Of a DNA stretch of 64,000 nucleotides, positions 57,201-64,000 are shown one piece after another. The notes under the pieces were generated by a model. It did no database searches. It saw nothing but the letters and a program-made list of their open reading frames with translations, and was not told where the DNA came from. Source of the stretch: Colias croceus (taxonomy: Eukaryota; Arthropoda; Insecta; Lepidoptera; Pieridae); assembly GCF_905220415.1 (NCBI RefSeq), contig NC_059568.1:8184001-8248000 (forward strand). The letters are read 5' to 3'. The stretch's first letter is position 1, and every line of letters begins with the position of its first letter. Made by a program: the position numbers and the translations under genes.

Positions 57201-60200
57201 TTTTTCTTTGATGATTCTGGCTTGAAATTGACCCGTCGAAGCAACGCGTTTAAAAAGAAGATCTGAGTAGCTAACAATTTGGTAAACAGCATCTGATGCA
57301 AAACACAACTTTCCTCTATTTACAAAGGATGTTAATGCTATATATCGGTTCATATCCAAGCTTTGTAGCCAAAAGTTATTTATAACTATCATTCTATACC
57401 AATTAAAATTGTATGTACCTACCTATAAAGTATGACCATAATATTATAATATAAATACTGTTAAAAATATATGTCGTTATTATTTATAGACCATGATTTT
57501 TAGTTTTTTCTATTTTGAAAAATCCTGAATTTACAAACCAGCGTGGTCACTCGACAGAAAGAGACAAATAACATGACTGACGTCATTGAATGTCATAGTT
57601 TCTTGTTTCAAGTTAATGGTCATAGTGCAATCTCCAGTGTATTAGATATAAGCTTCTTGGTGATTAATAAAGGCACGCTTCAATGATCAAAGTTTGTATC
57701 TTTAATCATCCCCGTAATCCTTAACAGATACTAGATATCTACGCATGCCTCCTTAGAAGGCTTGTCAATTGCGTGTTTAGATTTTAATACAATTGAATTT
57801 TTTTAACCGTTAGTATTCAAGTACAATACAAACAAAGTCAAATATTATCTACAAACACGGTTTGTATCAAAAATGTGGCTTGAAATAAATATTTTGCAAC
57901 TAACCGAAATACGCCAGCATAGTTAGTATCAAGCCTCTGTACTCCGGGAATTACTCGAAAAAATAGGCCTTTATACATATGTAATATCCCGAAACACGAT
58001 AACAGCCATTTGTCACCTGAAACATAAATTAAAAACATATGTAATAAGCTATATTTTTATTATTTACAGATTTACTACAATAGTGAGAGATACATTCAAT
58101 ACCTATATAACACAGTAGAACTCTTCGCTAAAGCGCAATGCATTTAATAAAACTATAAAAACAATCTACTTTATACTAGTTATAAGATAAAAATACAATT
58201 TTTAACATCATGGGGTATTTCCTGGTTTTTTTTTCGGAATTCAACACATGTATGGTTTCTTTATAAGAAATCCAGATTTACCTCTATAGCGTGAAATTTG
58301 AGGTAGGTAGGTATATGTTAATAAAGATTAATAAATAAGAATATTAAAACAATACTATTTACGTATCACATTTTTAAAAGCAGCTGTGCAATAGTTTTAT
58401 TTCGCTTAGCAATTAGCAAGGCATAAACAATACTTAGATAAACATATTAAACATAGGACTATGCCAATTTTGAGTCTCGTATCTCTATCAATATTTAACT
58501 TTGCGGTCTTCCAAAGAATATGGGCATTTAATGTGTTTTCATAAGAAAACTTTTAATAAATTGATTTCGCAGGAAGCAAAACATATTATAATCAACAAAT
58601 GCCGATTCTAATTAAATTGTTCGTAGATTATAGCGGTTATAAATCTTTAAGCGTTGGCAAACTAGTTAAGTCTAGTTTCCTTATGTAATTAATATTTGCC
58701 TACATTACACACCTACATAATAATAATATAGATGCATATAAAGAGAACATGGTCGCTCTCCTATATAAACAACTAGCTGTGCCACGTGGTTTCACCGTAA
58801 GTAGGTACATAAGTATTTCTGTAGCTTACGCGTTCCATCAACCTATATTATTGTAAAGTTTCATCTAAATCCGTTCAGTCGTTTTTAAGTGAAAGAGTTA
58901 CAAACATCCATATTTCCAATCATAAATATTAAACTTTAACATTCGCGCTTATGCTCTATATACATTTTATTAGTTTTTTATAAATCCTTACAGCCGAATC
59001 TTATAAGGATAAGTTTAATATATTACATAACGCCTTGATAATAAGGTAGTACATGTATATTGAAACAGTCAAGCTTATAAGCAAGCTGAAGTCGCGACAG
59101 TTTGAGTTAGTTTGTAATCTATATGTTACGAAATAATTTCACAATGCCTTACCGAGTGTACCGGTCACCACATCGAAGCCCTCGTATCCTTCGTGAATAA
59201 ACTTCGGATTGAGATATAGTTCCTGCAGAAGATACAATACTAGTTTATTAATTATATAAACGAAGAGAATTAATTATCAGTATATTGCCGTTCTTAACAT
59301 TCCTGAATAGTTTATAAACAGATTTCTAATTAACCCTATTTGGATTTATCTCCATAATATGTGAATAATCAAATAAATATCTACCTATACGTAGGAGGTA
59401 GACCTTGCCGCCCAGACAAGGCAGTATTTGCAATCGTCATCGGTTAAAATCATGAATATCTTAGTTGCAAAATATTATTATTGAACATACCTACTACAGA
59501 TAGAGGGATTTGTATAAGTAAAACCATTCATATAAATAGTAGTCATAGTAATAGCTATTCGTTAAATATAACAATATAATACGTAACAATCCCTATAATA
59601 ATTGTAAAATAAAAACGTCAACAAAACAAAAATGAAAAGTATATTCAGTATCCCGACAAACAATTTATATATATATTTTAATAACGATTTCTATGTGCCC
59701 TCATTGGCGATAGTTGAAGTTATAACAAATATATACTTACTTAGGTACTATATTATAATAAATATAGGGTAACAACTTTCACTTTTACCAAGACTGTATC
59801 ATATTGTGTTTCTGATAAGTATTTATTATTCAGTTTTATGCAACGATAGTTATTGCAAAAAAGTAAAAGTAGGTAGTACCAATATTATGTGTATTATTTA
59901 ATGTATAATATGTATGAAGTAACCTTTAAGAGCCACCTACGTTAATTTTATGTGGCTTAAACTGTTTAACAGCTAAACGTTGTTCAGCAAACATTATAAA
60001 AAATAACGTAGTCGTAAAAATTTAAACACGCTATAAATCTATTTTAGATAGTTGGGTATTATTTTATCTAGTTGTTCATTTTTTTTGACGAACAATTCGT
60101 TATAATTTTTGATTAATTTTTCTCAAAACGCAAATAATACAATCTGCTTTATATGGGAGTTGCATATTCTTTGCGGCTTGACCTTGAAATATTCAAAAAA

Positions 60201-60581
60201 CTATTTTTTTTGTTAACACGCTTTTATTAGCTTCCCATATAGTATTATGTTAGTATGTAATCGACTCCTTTAGACTAGATTTTGACCTAGTTTAAACACA
60301 CTTATCAGGGATCGGTAACTTTATAATCAAGGTTTGGTAAAAATTTCATGAGCTCAAGCGTGTTTTTTTATAATTATTATTTTATAAGACTTCTTCAGGC
60401 TCATTGTTAAGAAAACAGGATATTTTTTTTGATAAATACTTACGTGTGGTCTTTTCCATTCAAATTGGAAAGGTGGGACTTGATGATAAAACACGGAACT
60501 TTGTGTGGCGGGGAAATCAGGGTCCTCCCATAGTTGGAACTTTTGCAGGCAGTTCGTCTTTATTTCTGTATAATCCGCCAT
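45206..60581 (-). CDS. Calpain-C-like pseudoprotease, about eleven exons
   Basis: Minus-strand exons: 60581-60444, 59222-59153, 58016-57905, 51606-51466, 51384-51162, 49928-49831, 49568-49336, 48509-48290, 47962-47623, 47176-46912, 45249-45206 (last tentative). All phases agree, giving about 627 residues. Order: LWEDPDFPATQSSVFY and FEWKRPH, protease core PC1/PC2, GRWMKGVTAGGCRN, C2-like domain III (TGAYLIIPTTFEP), penta-EF-hand (KDGLGRITLNDFK). Active calpains need Cys/His/Asn; here GDKWLL has Lys72 for Cys, SGIRY has Ile219 for His, and RLGKP has Leu241 for the Asn of RNPWG. This resembles Drosophila calpain C, which also lacks the triad. A structural or regulatory role is likely. Start Met is the first in its exon; a possible acceptor lies at 60593. 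Confidence 0.88.
45781..45907 (-). pseudogene. THAP-like first exon with duplicated splice-donor segment
   Basis: Minus-strand ATG at 45907 encodes MPSCVLRYCTNNTNNTEKCK, then GITF and donor ATCG|GTAAGTAT. This is the start of a THAP zinc finger (C-x4-C then G-I-T-F). A 48-bp segment covering the exon end and the donor is tandemly duplicated (about 45777-45871). No downstream THAP exon was identified in this calpain intron. Probably a transposon relic; a THAP gene fragment is the alternative. Confidence 0.45.
46912..49928 (-). CDS. Calpain exons 6-10 (PC2 end, domain III, EF-hands)
   Basis: 49928-49831 holds the degenerate RNPWG site (VRLGKP). 49568-49336 holds FWMLYTDFISMFAQLDLVHI and TAGGCRN. 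48509-48290 and 47962-47623 hold domain III (FFHMNPQIQILV; LIIPTTFEPRQEGNFTLRV) and the first EF-hand (INAFELQELLERCL). 47176-46912 holds further EF-hands (DGLGRITLNDF; EKMGVLRVERFRDALRDVGF; KDGMLRFGDFVSAIV). EF-loops look partly degenerate, so calcium binding may be reduced. Confidence 0.87.
48574..48615. repeat. Perfect 18-bp GC-rich hairpin, 6-nt loop
   Basis: actatggcgcgcggtgtg (48574-48591), loop tcccta, exact inverse 48598-48615. It lies 41 bases before the tRNA-like sequence, inside a calpain intron. Confidence 0.9.
48657..48732 (+). tRNA. tRNA-like sequence (probable pseudo-tRNA or tRNA-derived repeat)
   Basis: 76 nt fold as a cloverleaf: acceptor tcacgag/ctcatga with one C-A mismatch, D-arm gctgaatcggtcaggc, and a textbook T-arm (gcggg-ttcgagt-cccgc, 48709-48725) that also fits an internal B box. 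The A-box region 'tggctgaatcgg' is good. The anticodon arm is poor: four pairs and loop ccggttt with C, not U, before a GGT 'anticodon'. The flanks 'agaatagaa' and 'ttctattct' extend the acceptor stem. It may be transcribed by Pol III, but decoding function is doubtful. Confidence 0.45.
49010..49310 (+). repeat. Lepidoptera repeat (gtttgtttg...aacgcgctaatctcagga family)
   Basis: 'gaagagtttgtttgtttgtt' then 'aacgcgctaatctcaggaag', ending with 'gcgggtgaatcagcggagcg'. Interrupted by a 'tatttatt' run. A cleaner copy is at 60905-61115. Confidence 0.6.
50088..51007 (-). mobile_element. Defective Tc1-like element in calpain intron 5
   Basis: 920 bp between TA dinucleotides (50086-50087; 51008-51009). 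TIRs are (A/C)ACACACCGGCACAATTAGC and continue to 'ggaacagaaa'. The CACCGGCAC core resembles that of the intact element at 22018-23607. The transposase is broken. Confidence 0.88.
50447..50940 (-). pseudogene. Tc1-like transposase remnant
   Basis: The minus strand keeps LFTDECRVLL (near 50925), then stops and frameshifts. A final 83-codon frame (50698-50447) holds ILMQDNARAH and SPDMNPIKHVWDLLKRR. The third catalytic Glu is replaced by Lys (NPIKH), with the usual 34-residue spacing after Asp. The N-terminal HTH domain is absent. Dead. Confidence 0.85.
51162..51606 (-). CDS. Calpain exons 4 and 5 (core domain, lost His)
   Basis: Exon 51606-51466 encodes WWCGQWVEVLVDDQLPTVHG and LWPALLEKAYAK, the conserved PC1 end. 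Exon 51384-51162 encodes MHGSYEALKYGNLHDGLVEL, TGGITE and the segment where the catalytic GHAYS should be, here GIRYR. Splice phases are 2 and 0. The copia element begins 56 bases upstream of exon 4's acceptor, in the antisense orientation. Confidence 0.88.
51663..51878 (+). repeat. Copia 5' LTR
   Basis: 216 bp, TGTTGATTAACAATG...CCTTAACA. An AATAAA (taataaagg, about 51818-51824) marks a probable poly(A) signal, with the R/U5 region after it. Confidence 0.9.
51880..51893 (+). promoter_or_regulatory. Copia primer-binding site (initiator-Met half-tRNA type)
   Basis: GGTTATGGGCCCAG starts one base after the LTR. It is complementary to the anticodon stem-loop of initiator tRNA-Met. Copia is known to prime on an internal fragment of that tRNA rather than its 3' end. 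Confidence 0.75.
51953..52756 (+). pseudogene. Copia gag, frameshifted before the zinc knuckle
   Basis: Residues from MSKEKYQIVPFAGDKYNAWE through the helical capsid core (MEHFIDMEKLFAQLGDAGSE, VNYLLLSMPKSYE) are typical of copia Gag (UBN2-like). After about codon 185 the frame leaves the true one: the CCHC knuckle is encoded in the protease frame at about 52531-52573, so a small indel near the T-run at 52523-52529 separates them. In that frame a TGA at 52537-52539 also interrupts the knuckle. The last ~75 codons of the open frame are not real Gag. Confidence 0.8.
52762..53979 (+). pseudogene. Copia protease and integrase
   Basis: The aspartic protease site DSGSS is near codon 19. Integrase follows: zinc-binding HHCC (WHKRFSHLSY ... 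HCESC), then a DDE core with Asp in VYTDVC, Asp in LKSDNGGEY and Glu in NGVAERMNRTL. The frame ends at a frameshift (KLRMKTLVV stop) in the conserved GxxKLDPRG-like hinge region near 53960-53975, after which the sequence continues in another frame. Otherwise well preserved. Confidence 0.88.
53976..54932 (+). pseudogene. Copia hinge and reverse transcriptase, N-terminal part
   Basis: Starts in the hinge (GYAPGGYRLWD, then an acidic variable linker) and enters RT at WYEAVNEEIKSLEDNKTWEV, with RWIFTKK, YKARLVARGFQQ, QMDVKGAFLHGEI and VYLKPPPG. LNKSLYGL is kept, but the next residues differ from the family, suggesting compensating indels. Ends at a TAA at 54930-54932, with a second stop (TAG) before YVDD. 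Confidence 0.87.
54942..55880 (+). pseudogene. Copia RT C-terminus and RNase H
   Basis: In the same frame as the preceding part. YVDDLLILG is the RT catalytic motif. Then DLGSKNLKYLGI, IGSLMYAVVGSRPDLCASVS (connection), and RNase H: GYADASFA, STTEAELYSL, YEDNKSTI, HVDVKYNFVKHKIE, ADIFTKPL. Catalytic residues look intact; only the two upstream stops separate it from the rest. Confidence 0.88.
55997..56005 (+). promoter_or_regulatory. Copia polypurine tract
   Basis: GGGGGGAGG directly abuts the 3' LTR start (TGTTGATT at 56006). It is the expected plus-strand primer. Confidence 0.75.
56594..56658 (+). pseudogene. THAP-type first exon in P-like copy 2
   Basis: Encodes MHCIVQNCRSVWTPNSGIEF with the same GC donor (CACAG|GCAAGTG) and a matching downstream acceptor as copy 1. 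It differs from copy 1 at two residues. As in copy 1 the second exon stops soon after ICAHQG. Confidence 0.6.
57111..57392 (-). pseudogene. Transposase C-terminal-like fragment in P-like copy 2
   Basis: 93-codon minus-strand frame parallel to 26436-26720, with ALTSFVNRGKLCFASDAVYQ. One codon is lost and a few residues change (K to R twice), so the frame stayed open in both copies. Opposite in strand to the THAP exon of the same element. Confidence 0.4.
57732..57904. other. Remainder of calpain intron 3, downstream of copia
   Basis: The 173 bases between the 3' target duplication and exon 3. With 51607-51662 they make up the original intron of about 230 bp. Confidence 0.7.
58020..59150. other. 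Calpain intron 2 with a Lepidoptera repeat fragment
   Basis: Mostly plain AT-rich intron. At 58770-58935, 'actagctgtgccacgtggtt' to 'tccgttcagtcgtttttaag' and 'agagttacaaacatcc' is a piece of the widespread agctgtgcccgcg-type lepidopteran repeat. Confidence 0.5.
59225..60440. other. Calpain intron 1
   Basis: AT-rich intron between the acceptor at 59223 and the donor at 60443. No repeat or gene recognised. Confidence 0.45.
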
Positions 60582-60904
60582 GCCCCGGCTTACTGAAACA
60601 TACATGTTGTTAATGGAAATTAATACGACCTTTGTTGTATGTAACTTATGATATTGTTTTTACTTTTTTGTAGTATATTAGAATATAAATACATTTCACT
60701 GTAATTTTTATTGCAAACAAAGTCGTGTAAGTTACACCACTCACAACTGAACACATTTTAATTATTTTTAGTATATAATATATTCGATTGACGATTTGAC
60801 GTCCTTGTAAATAAAGAAAGAAAAACATTTATTTATTTAAATCAACTTAAAAATTTAAAAAGTGCGCCCGGGTAAACGGGTTGGCAATGGGTTGGCACCT
60901 GTCT

Positions 60905-61115
60905 ATGCTAATATTATAAAGCTAAAGAGTTCGTTTGTTTGTTTGTTGGAACGCGCTAATCTCGGGAACTACTGGTCCGATTTTAATGAATTCTTTCGGT
61001 GTTAGATAGCTCATTTATCGAGGAAGGCTCTAGGCTATATTTCATCACGCTACGACCAACACGAGTGGAGCCACGGGGGTGACACCGCGCGGAGCATTAG
61101 TTTATTTATAATATT
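60905..61115 (+). repeat. Lepidoptera repeat (gtttgtttg...aacgcgctaatctcggga family)
   Basis: 'taatattataaagctaaaga' then 'ggaacgcgctaatctcggga', 'gatagctcatttatcgagga', ending 'cgcgcggagcattagttta'. A full-looking copy of the family seen at 49010-49310. Confidence 0.65.
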
Positions 61116-61146
61116 GCTTATTTCGGTGGCATCTTTTCTTTCACAC

Positions 61147-61249
61147 ACCGTTTCTAAGCGGAGTCACCTACCAGTGGTAGGTGACTCCGCTTAGAAACGG
61201 TTCATACAACCGGCCGTCTGGTAGGCTACCAGACGGCCGGTTGTATGAA
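61147..61249. repeat. Two abutting perfect palindromes with 1-nt centres
   Basis: 61147-61201: 27-bp arms around a single g (centre 61174), containing 'ctaagcggagtcaccta'. 61201-61249: 24-bp arms around a single g (61225), containing 'accggccgtctggtag'. The two share base 61201. No mismatch in either. Confidence 0.93.
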
Positions 61250-61334
61250 TTCAAATTGTTTTAATATGTTAATTTGTAACGTGCACAGAATGCTGCAAAA
61301 TTTTTATTTCTTTTATCACGTGTAGATAAAATTT

Positions 61335-61440
61335 CTTTATACACTAAAATTATAAAATTGGTCTCATTCTATTATCACGCCGATGCAGGGCGACTTATGT
61401 ATATTAGACCATTATTTGGTTGTACTTTATGTCAGTGTTT
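61335..61440 (-). repeat. End fragment of the 19785-20245 MITE family
   Basis: 'aattggtctcattctattat' then 'cacgccgatg' and a 'attagacca' end match one arm of the element at 19785-20245. Only one end is present here. Confidence 0.55.
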
Positions 61441-61485
61441 ATCAATAATTGGTTCGTAAGTGTTCTCTTTATACTATGTTAGTAT

Positions 61486-63955
61486 TAGGGTTGCCAGATC
61501 CAGGCTGATCATTTCCGGGACATTTCTGGGGCCCCGAACGTAATCAGTTTTGGTCTTTGGTCCGAGGCTAAACTAAGTAAGAATTACTATAGGTTGATGA
61601 AAAAAAAAACTTTTTTTGAAAAAAAAATTCTAAATCAACTTTCCTAAGCAACTTTTAAGGCCTAAATATTAAATTTTGAACATCAACATGACAAAAGAAC
61701 TTAAAAAAGAAACTGAGATACCCTTTCAGTTATCTGTTATTCCGAAACACAATTTTTTCGTCGAAGGCTGGTTTATCTTAGGTTTGGCAAAGGCCATCGA
61801 GCAATCCTCGAAATACATTTGAATTTCGCACTTTGACTAAAGTATTATTACTCAAACCTAAAAGCTCCTAACTATTCAATCAAACGTCGAAAGTAAATTG
61901 TTCTGTTTTGATTTTGGCCTGGTCAATTCTAGAAGCGACTGCAAAATTAGGTCAATCCTCGATCTAATCCTTTATTTAAACATTAAAATCAATACCTGTC
62001 AGAAAAAGTATAATTTTTCATTTTAAATTACTTAACTAATAAATTATTTAAACAAACAATAAGATTTCAAAATATTATTTTTTCATACCTCATTTTACAA
62101 ACTAAGCTCGGACCTCCATAATATAGTCCAAATACATCAGTCAGTAACTCAGTATCGACATTCGAAATCGAATATTTACATTAATTCCAAAAGTTTTCAT
62201 ACTTCGGTCAAGTGAATAGTACATTGGGACGACAATAAATCTCATTTTGCAACCTTGTCCGCAGTCCGGAACATTGTTAAAATTGCAATTAAATTAGTTT
62301 TTGCTGTGTGGTCGTGAAAAAAATTCCAAATGCTCTGCAAACTTGGAGAAGTTTCGATATAATATTTCATATCACGTATTTTAAGTTGCAACCAACCTAA
62401 GTGTACGGAACATTTTTTGTTATTGAATATTAATGTTCTTTTTAGTAAACTGAAAACGTTCTAATAGTTCTGCAAATTTGATACAGATATCGGAAATATA
62501 TATCGTATGGTTGTATAAATTTGCAACCTTTTCCGTTGACCGGAACATATTGTTTATTTATAATTATTTTTAATTCGTGGTCATTTTTTCGAGTAAAGTG
62601 GTCTCGGAATTAATTTTTGGAATTAAACAGTCCCCTCGATTTGAAAAACTTTTGAAATTTTCTTGAAGGTGAAAAAAAAAAAATTACATTTTTGCAAATT
62701 GCATAAAGTTCTGGATCGCGTATGAGGTTGCAAATTTGTAAACGCATCAGAATAGATGTTTTCGAAGTTTGCAACCAAGTTCCGAAACTTTTGTAATTAT
62801 TCCGAGACCACTTTACTCGAAAAAATGACCACGAATTAAAAATAATTATAAATAAACATGTTCCGGTCAACGAAAAAGGTTGCAAATTTATTCAACCGTT
62901 CGGTATATTTTTCCGATATCTGTGTCAAGTTTGCAGAACTTTTAGAACTTTTTCATTCAGTTTAATAAAAAAAAACATTTATATTCAATATCAAAAGATG
63001 TTCCGTACATTGAGATTGGTTGCAAATTTAATACGTGATATGAAATATTATATCGAAAACGTCCCCAAGTTTGCAGAACTTTTGGAATTTTTTTCACGAC
63101 CATACAGCAAAACATAATTTAATTGCAATTTTAACAGTGTTCCAGACTGTGGACAAGGTTACAAAATGAGATTCATTGTCGTCCCAATGTACCATTCACT
63201 TGACCGAAGTTTGAAAACTGTTGGAATTATTGTGAATTGATTGTCTTGACTGACTGGATTAAAAGCATCTCAAATACAAAGTGAAAATCAAGTAAACTGA
63301 CCTGCAATCAGGTATCAGAACTGGCAGAGTTAAATCAGTTCTTAAGACTTGAAAGCTGCTAAAATGATAAAATTCTTTCAAATATACGGAAATAAGACAT
63401 TTTATACCTAATTCAAGTTTGAATGGTCAATCCCCGATTTAATAAAATGTTATTTTGACGTTTGCCTGACCAAATTAATTTTTCCCAGGTTTGACGAAAA
63501 TTGTTAAGTAAAAGGCCGAAATATTTATTTTTTTTACATTTATTTGGACTAAGTAATTATGTCAGGCCTGAGGATTGACCAGTCCAACCTACGAGTGCCC
63601 CAGCTTCGGGGTTTGACATAAACTTTGATGGAAAATCAACATCAGGTATTTTGTAACATAAATAAAATATAGAACTAATATTGAGCACTTTATAACGATT
63701 ACTAAAACCTGGTAGATAATAATCTTATATAAAAAACTAACGGAGTGCGGGTGGCGACTTGTCGAGCGACGTGAAGCAAGCCGCTCATCCCTCACTCACC
63801 TCGCTGCGCGAGAGCGCTGTTTGGTTTGACTTTTGCAGCCGTAGTAAAAAACTAGTAATTTTTCATTCCGGGACAACTAAGTCAAATTACTGGACACGGG
63901 ACAGCACGCAAAATTCCGGGACAATCCCGGAAATCCCGGCCATCTGGCAACCCTA
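61486..63955. mobile_element. hAT-like non-autonomous element, 8-bp target duplication
   Basis: TAGGGTTGCCAGAT at 61486 and its inverse ATCTGGCAACCCTA ending at 63955, flanked by perfect GTTAGTAT (61478-61485; 63956-63963). Such TIRs and 8-bp duplications are typical of hAT. Inner ends share 'ccgggaca' runs. No transposase. A 1.1-kb foldback lies inside, so the core was about 1.3 kb. Confidence 0.85.
62133..63261. mobile_element. 1.1-kb foldback element nested in the hAT-like element
   Basis: Termini TACATCAGTCAG and CTGACTGGATTA, AAA on both sides. Arms mirror each other through 'ttcggtcaagtgaatagtac', 'ttgcaaccttgtccgcagtc' and 'cgagtaaagtggtctcggaa' to a centre near 62690. The 252-bp MITE at 12178-12429 is a shortened relative. 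Confidence 0.8.
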
Positions 63956-64000
63956 GTTAGTATACTAATCCAGTCTGTAGGTATTTATGCTCTACAAAAG

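Larger units (their letters stand above)
56153..57659 (+). mobile_element. P-like element, copy 2, inside the copia 3' LTR
   Basis: 1507 bp flanked by perfect GTGATTAA (56145-56152; 57660-57667). Same CAAGAAGCTTATATC termini and interior as copy 1. Because it sits inside the copia LTR, it moved after copia inserted. Confidence 0.88.
51663..57726 (+). mobile_element. Ty1/copia LTR retrotransposon in a short calpain intron
   Basis: 5' LTR 51663-51878, 3' LTR 56006-57726 (split by a P-like insertion), 5-bp duplication GATAC (51658-51662; 57727-57731). LTRs start TGTTGA and end AACA. Gene order gag-protease-integrase-RT-RNase H marks copia. Without the insertion it is about 4.55 kb. LTRs differ by one substitution, an 8-bp and a 2-bp indel near the later insertion. 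The coding region has several lesions. Confidence 0.93.
56006..57726 (+). repeat. Copia 3' LTR, split by the P-like insertion
   Basis: LTR sequence 56006-56152 and 57668-57726, with the 8-bp duplication GTGATTAA on each side of the insertion. The poly(A) signal half lies after the insertion, so normal 3' end formation of the element would be disturbed. Confidence 0.88.

Overview
The window looks like nuclear DNA from a moth or butterfly. It is AT-rich, with long introns, GT-AG splice sites and copies of repeats common in Lepidoptera, such as the 'ccgcccgcgactccgtccgcgcgg' and 'accggccaagtgcgagtcgg' families. I read it as Lepidoptera; the species cannot be determined from the sequence alone.

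Four host genes can be supported. (1) A small unidentified one-pass membrane-type protein lies on the minus strand at 6005-6514, with a spliced 5' leader. (2) The spliceosomal kinase PRP4 (PRPF4B) runs plus strand from 11789 to 19613 in nine coding exons; all phases join to 869 codons. (3) SDHAF3, the LYR-type succinate dehydrogenase assembly factor, is plus strand, 31418-31867, two exons, 125 residues. (4) A calpain runs minus strand from 60581 to about 45206 in about eleven exons. Its Cys, His and Asn catalytic positions are all replaced (Lys72, Ile219, Leu241), so it is a calpain-C type pseudoprotease.

Most of the rest is mobile DNA, much of it nested and much of it palindromic. 1-5 kb: Lepidoptera repeats, a Helitron helicase fragment, a ~135-bp tandem array. 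11.8-13.4 kb: a 1.5-kb palindrome in PRP4 intron 1 with a 252-bp insertion whose empty site survives in the other arm. 19.8-21.5 kb: three TIR or foldback elements. 22.0-23.6 kb: a structurally complete Tc1-like element with an intact 339-residue DD34E transposase. 24.0-28.9 kb: an unclassified TIR element holding a PIF/Harbinger-like element, which holds a P-like element. 29.2-31.0 kb: a second Harbinger-like copy. 32.4-44.7 kb: two 1.1-kb foldbacks, a ~7.8-kb inverted dimer of an internally deleted LINE centred on a (TA)n tract, and a 2.1-kb TIR element in the (TA)n at its right end.

The calpain gene has absorbed several insertions. A Ty1/copia element (51663-57726, 5-bp target duplication) fills an intron that was only about 230 bp, and a second P-like copy (56153-57659, 8-bp duplication) sits inside its 3' LTR. 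A dead Tc1-like element, a tRNA-like sequence, perfect hairpins and a THAP-like exon occupy other introns. The window ends in a hAT-like element (61486-63955) containing a 1.1-kb foldback.

Strongest leads: the LINE inverted dimer, the calpain-C gene and its nested insertions, the two P-like copies that carry a THAP exon and a transposase fragment on opposite strands, and a set of perfect short hairpins.
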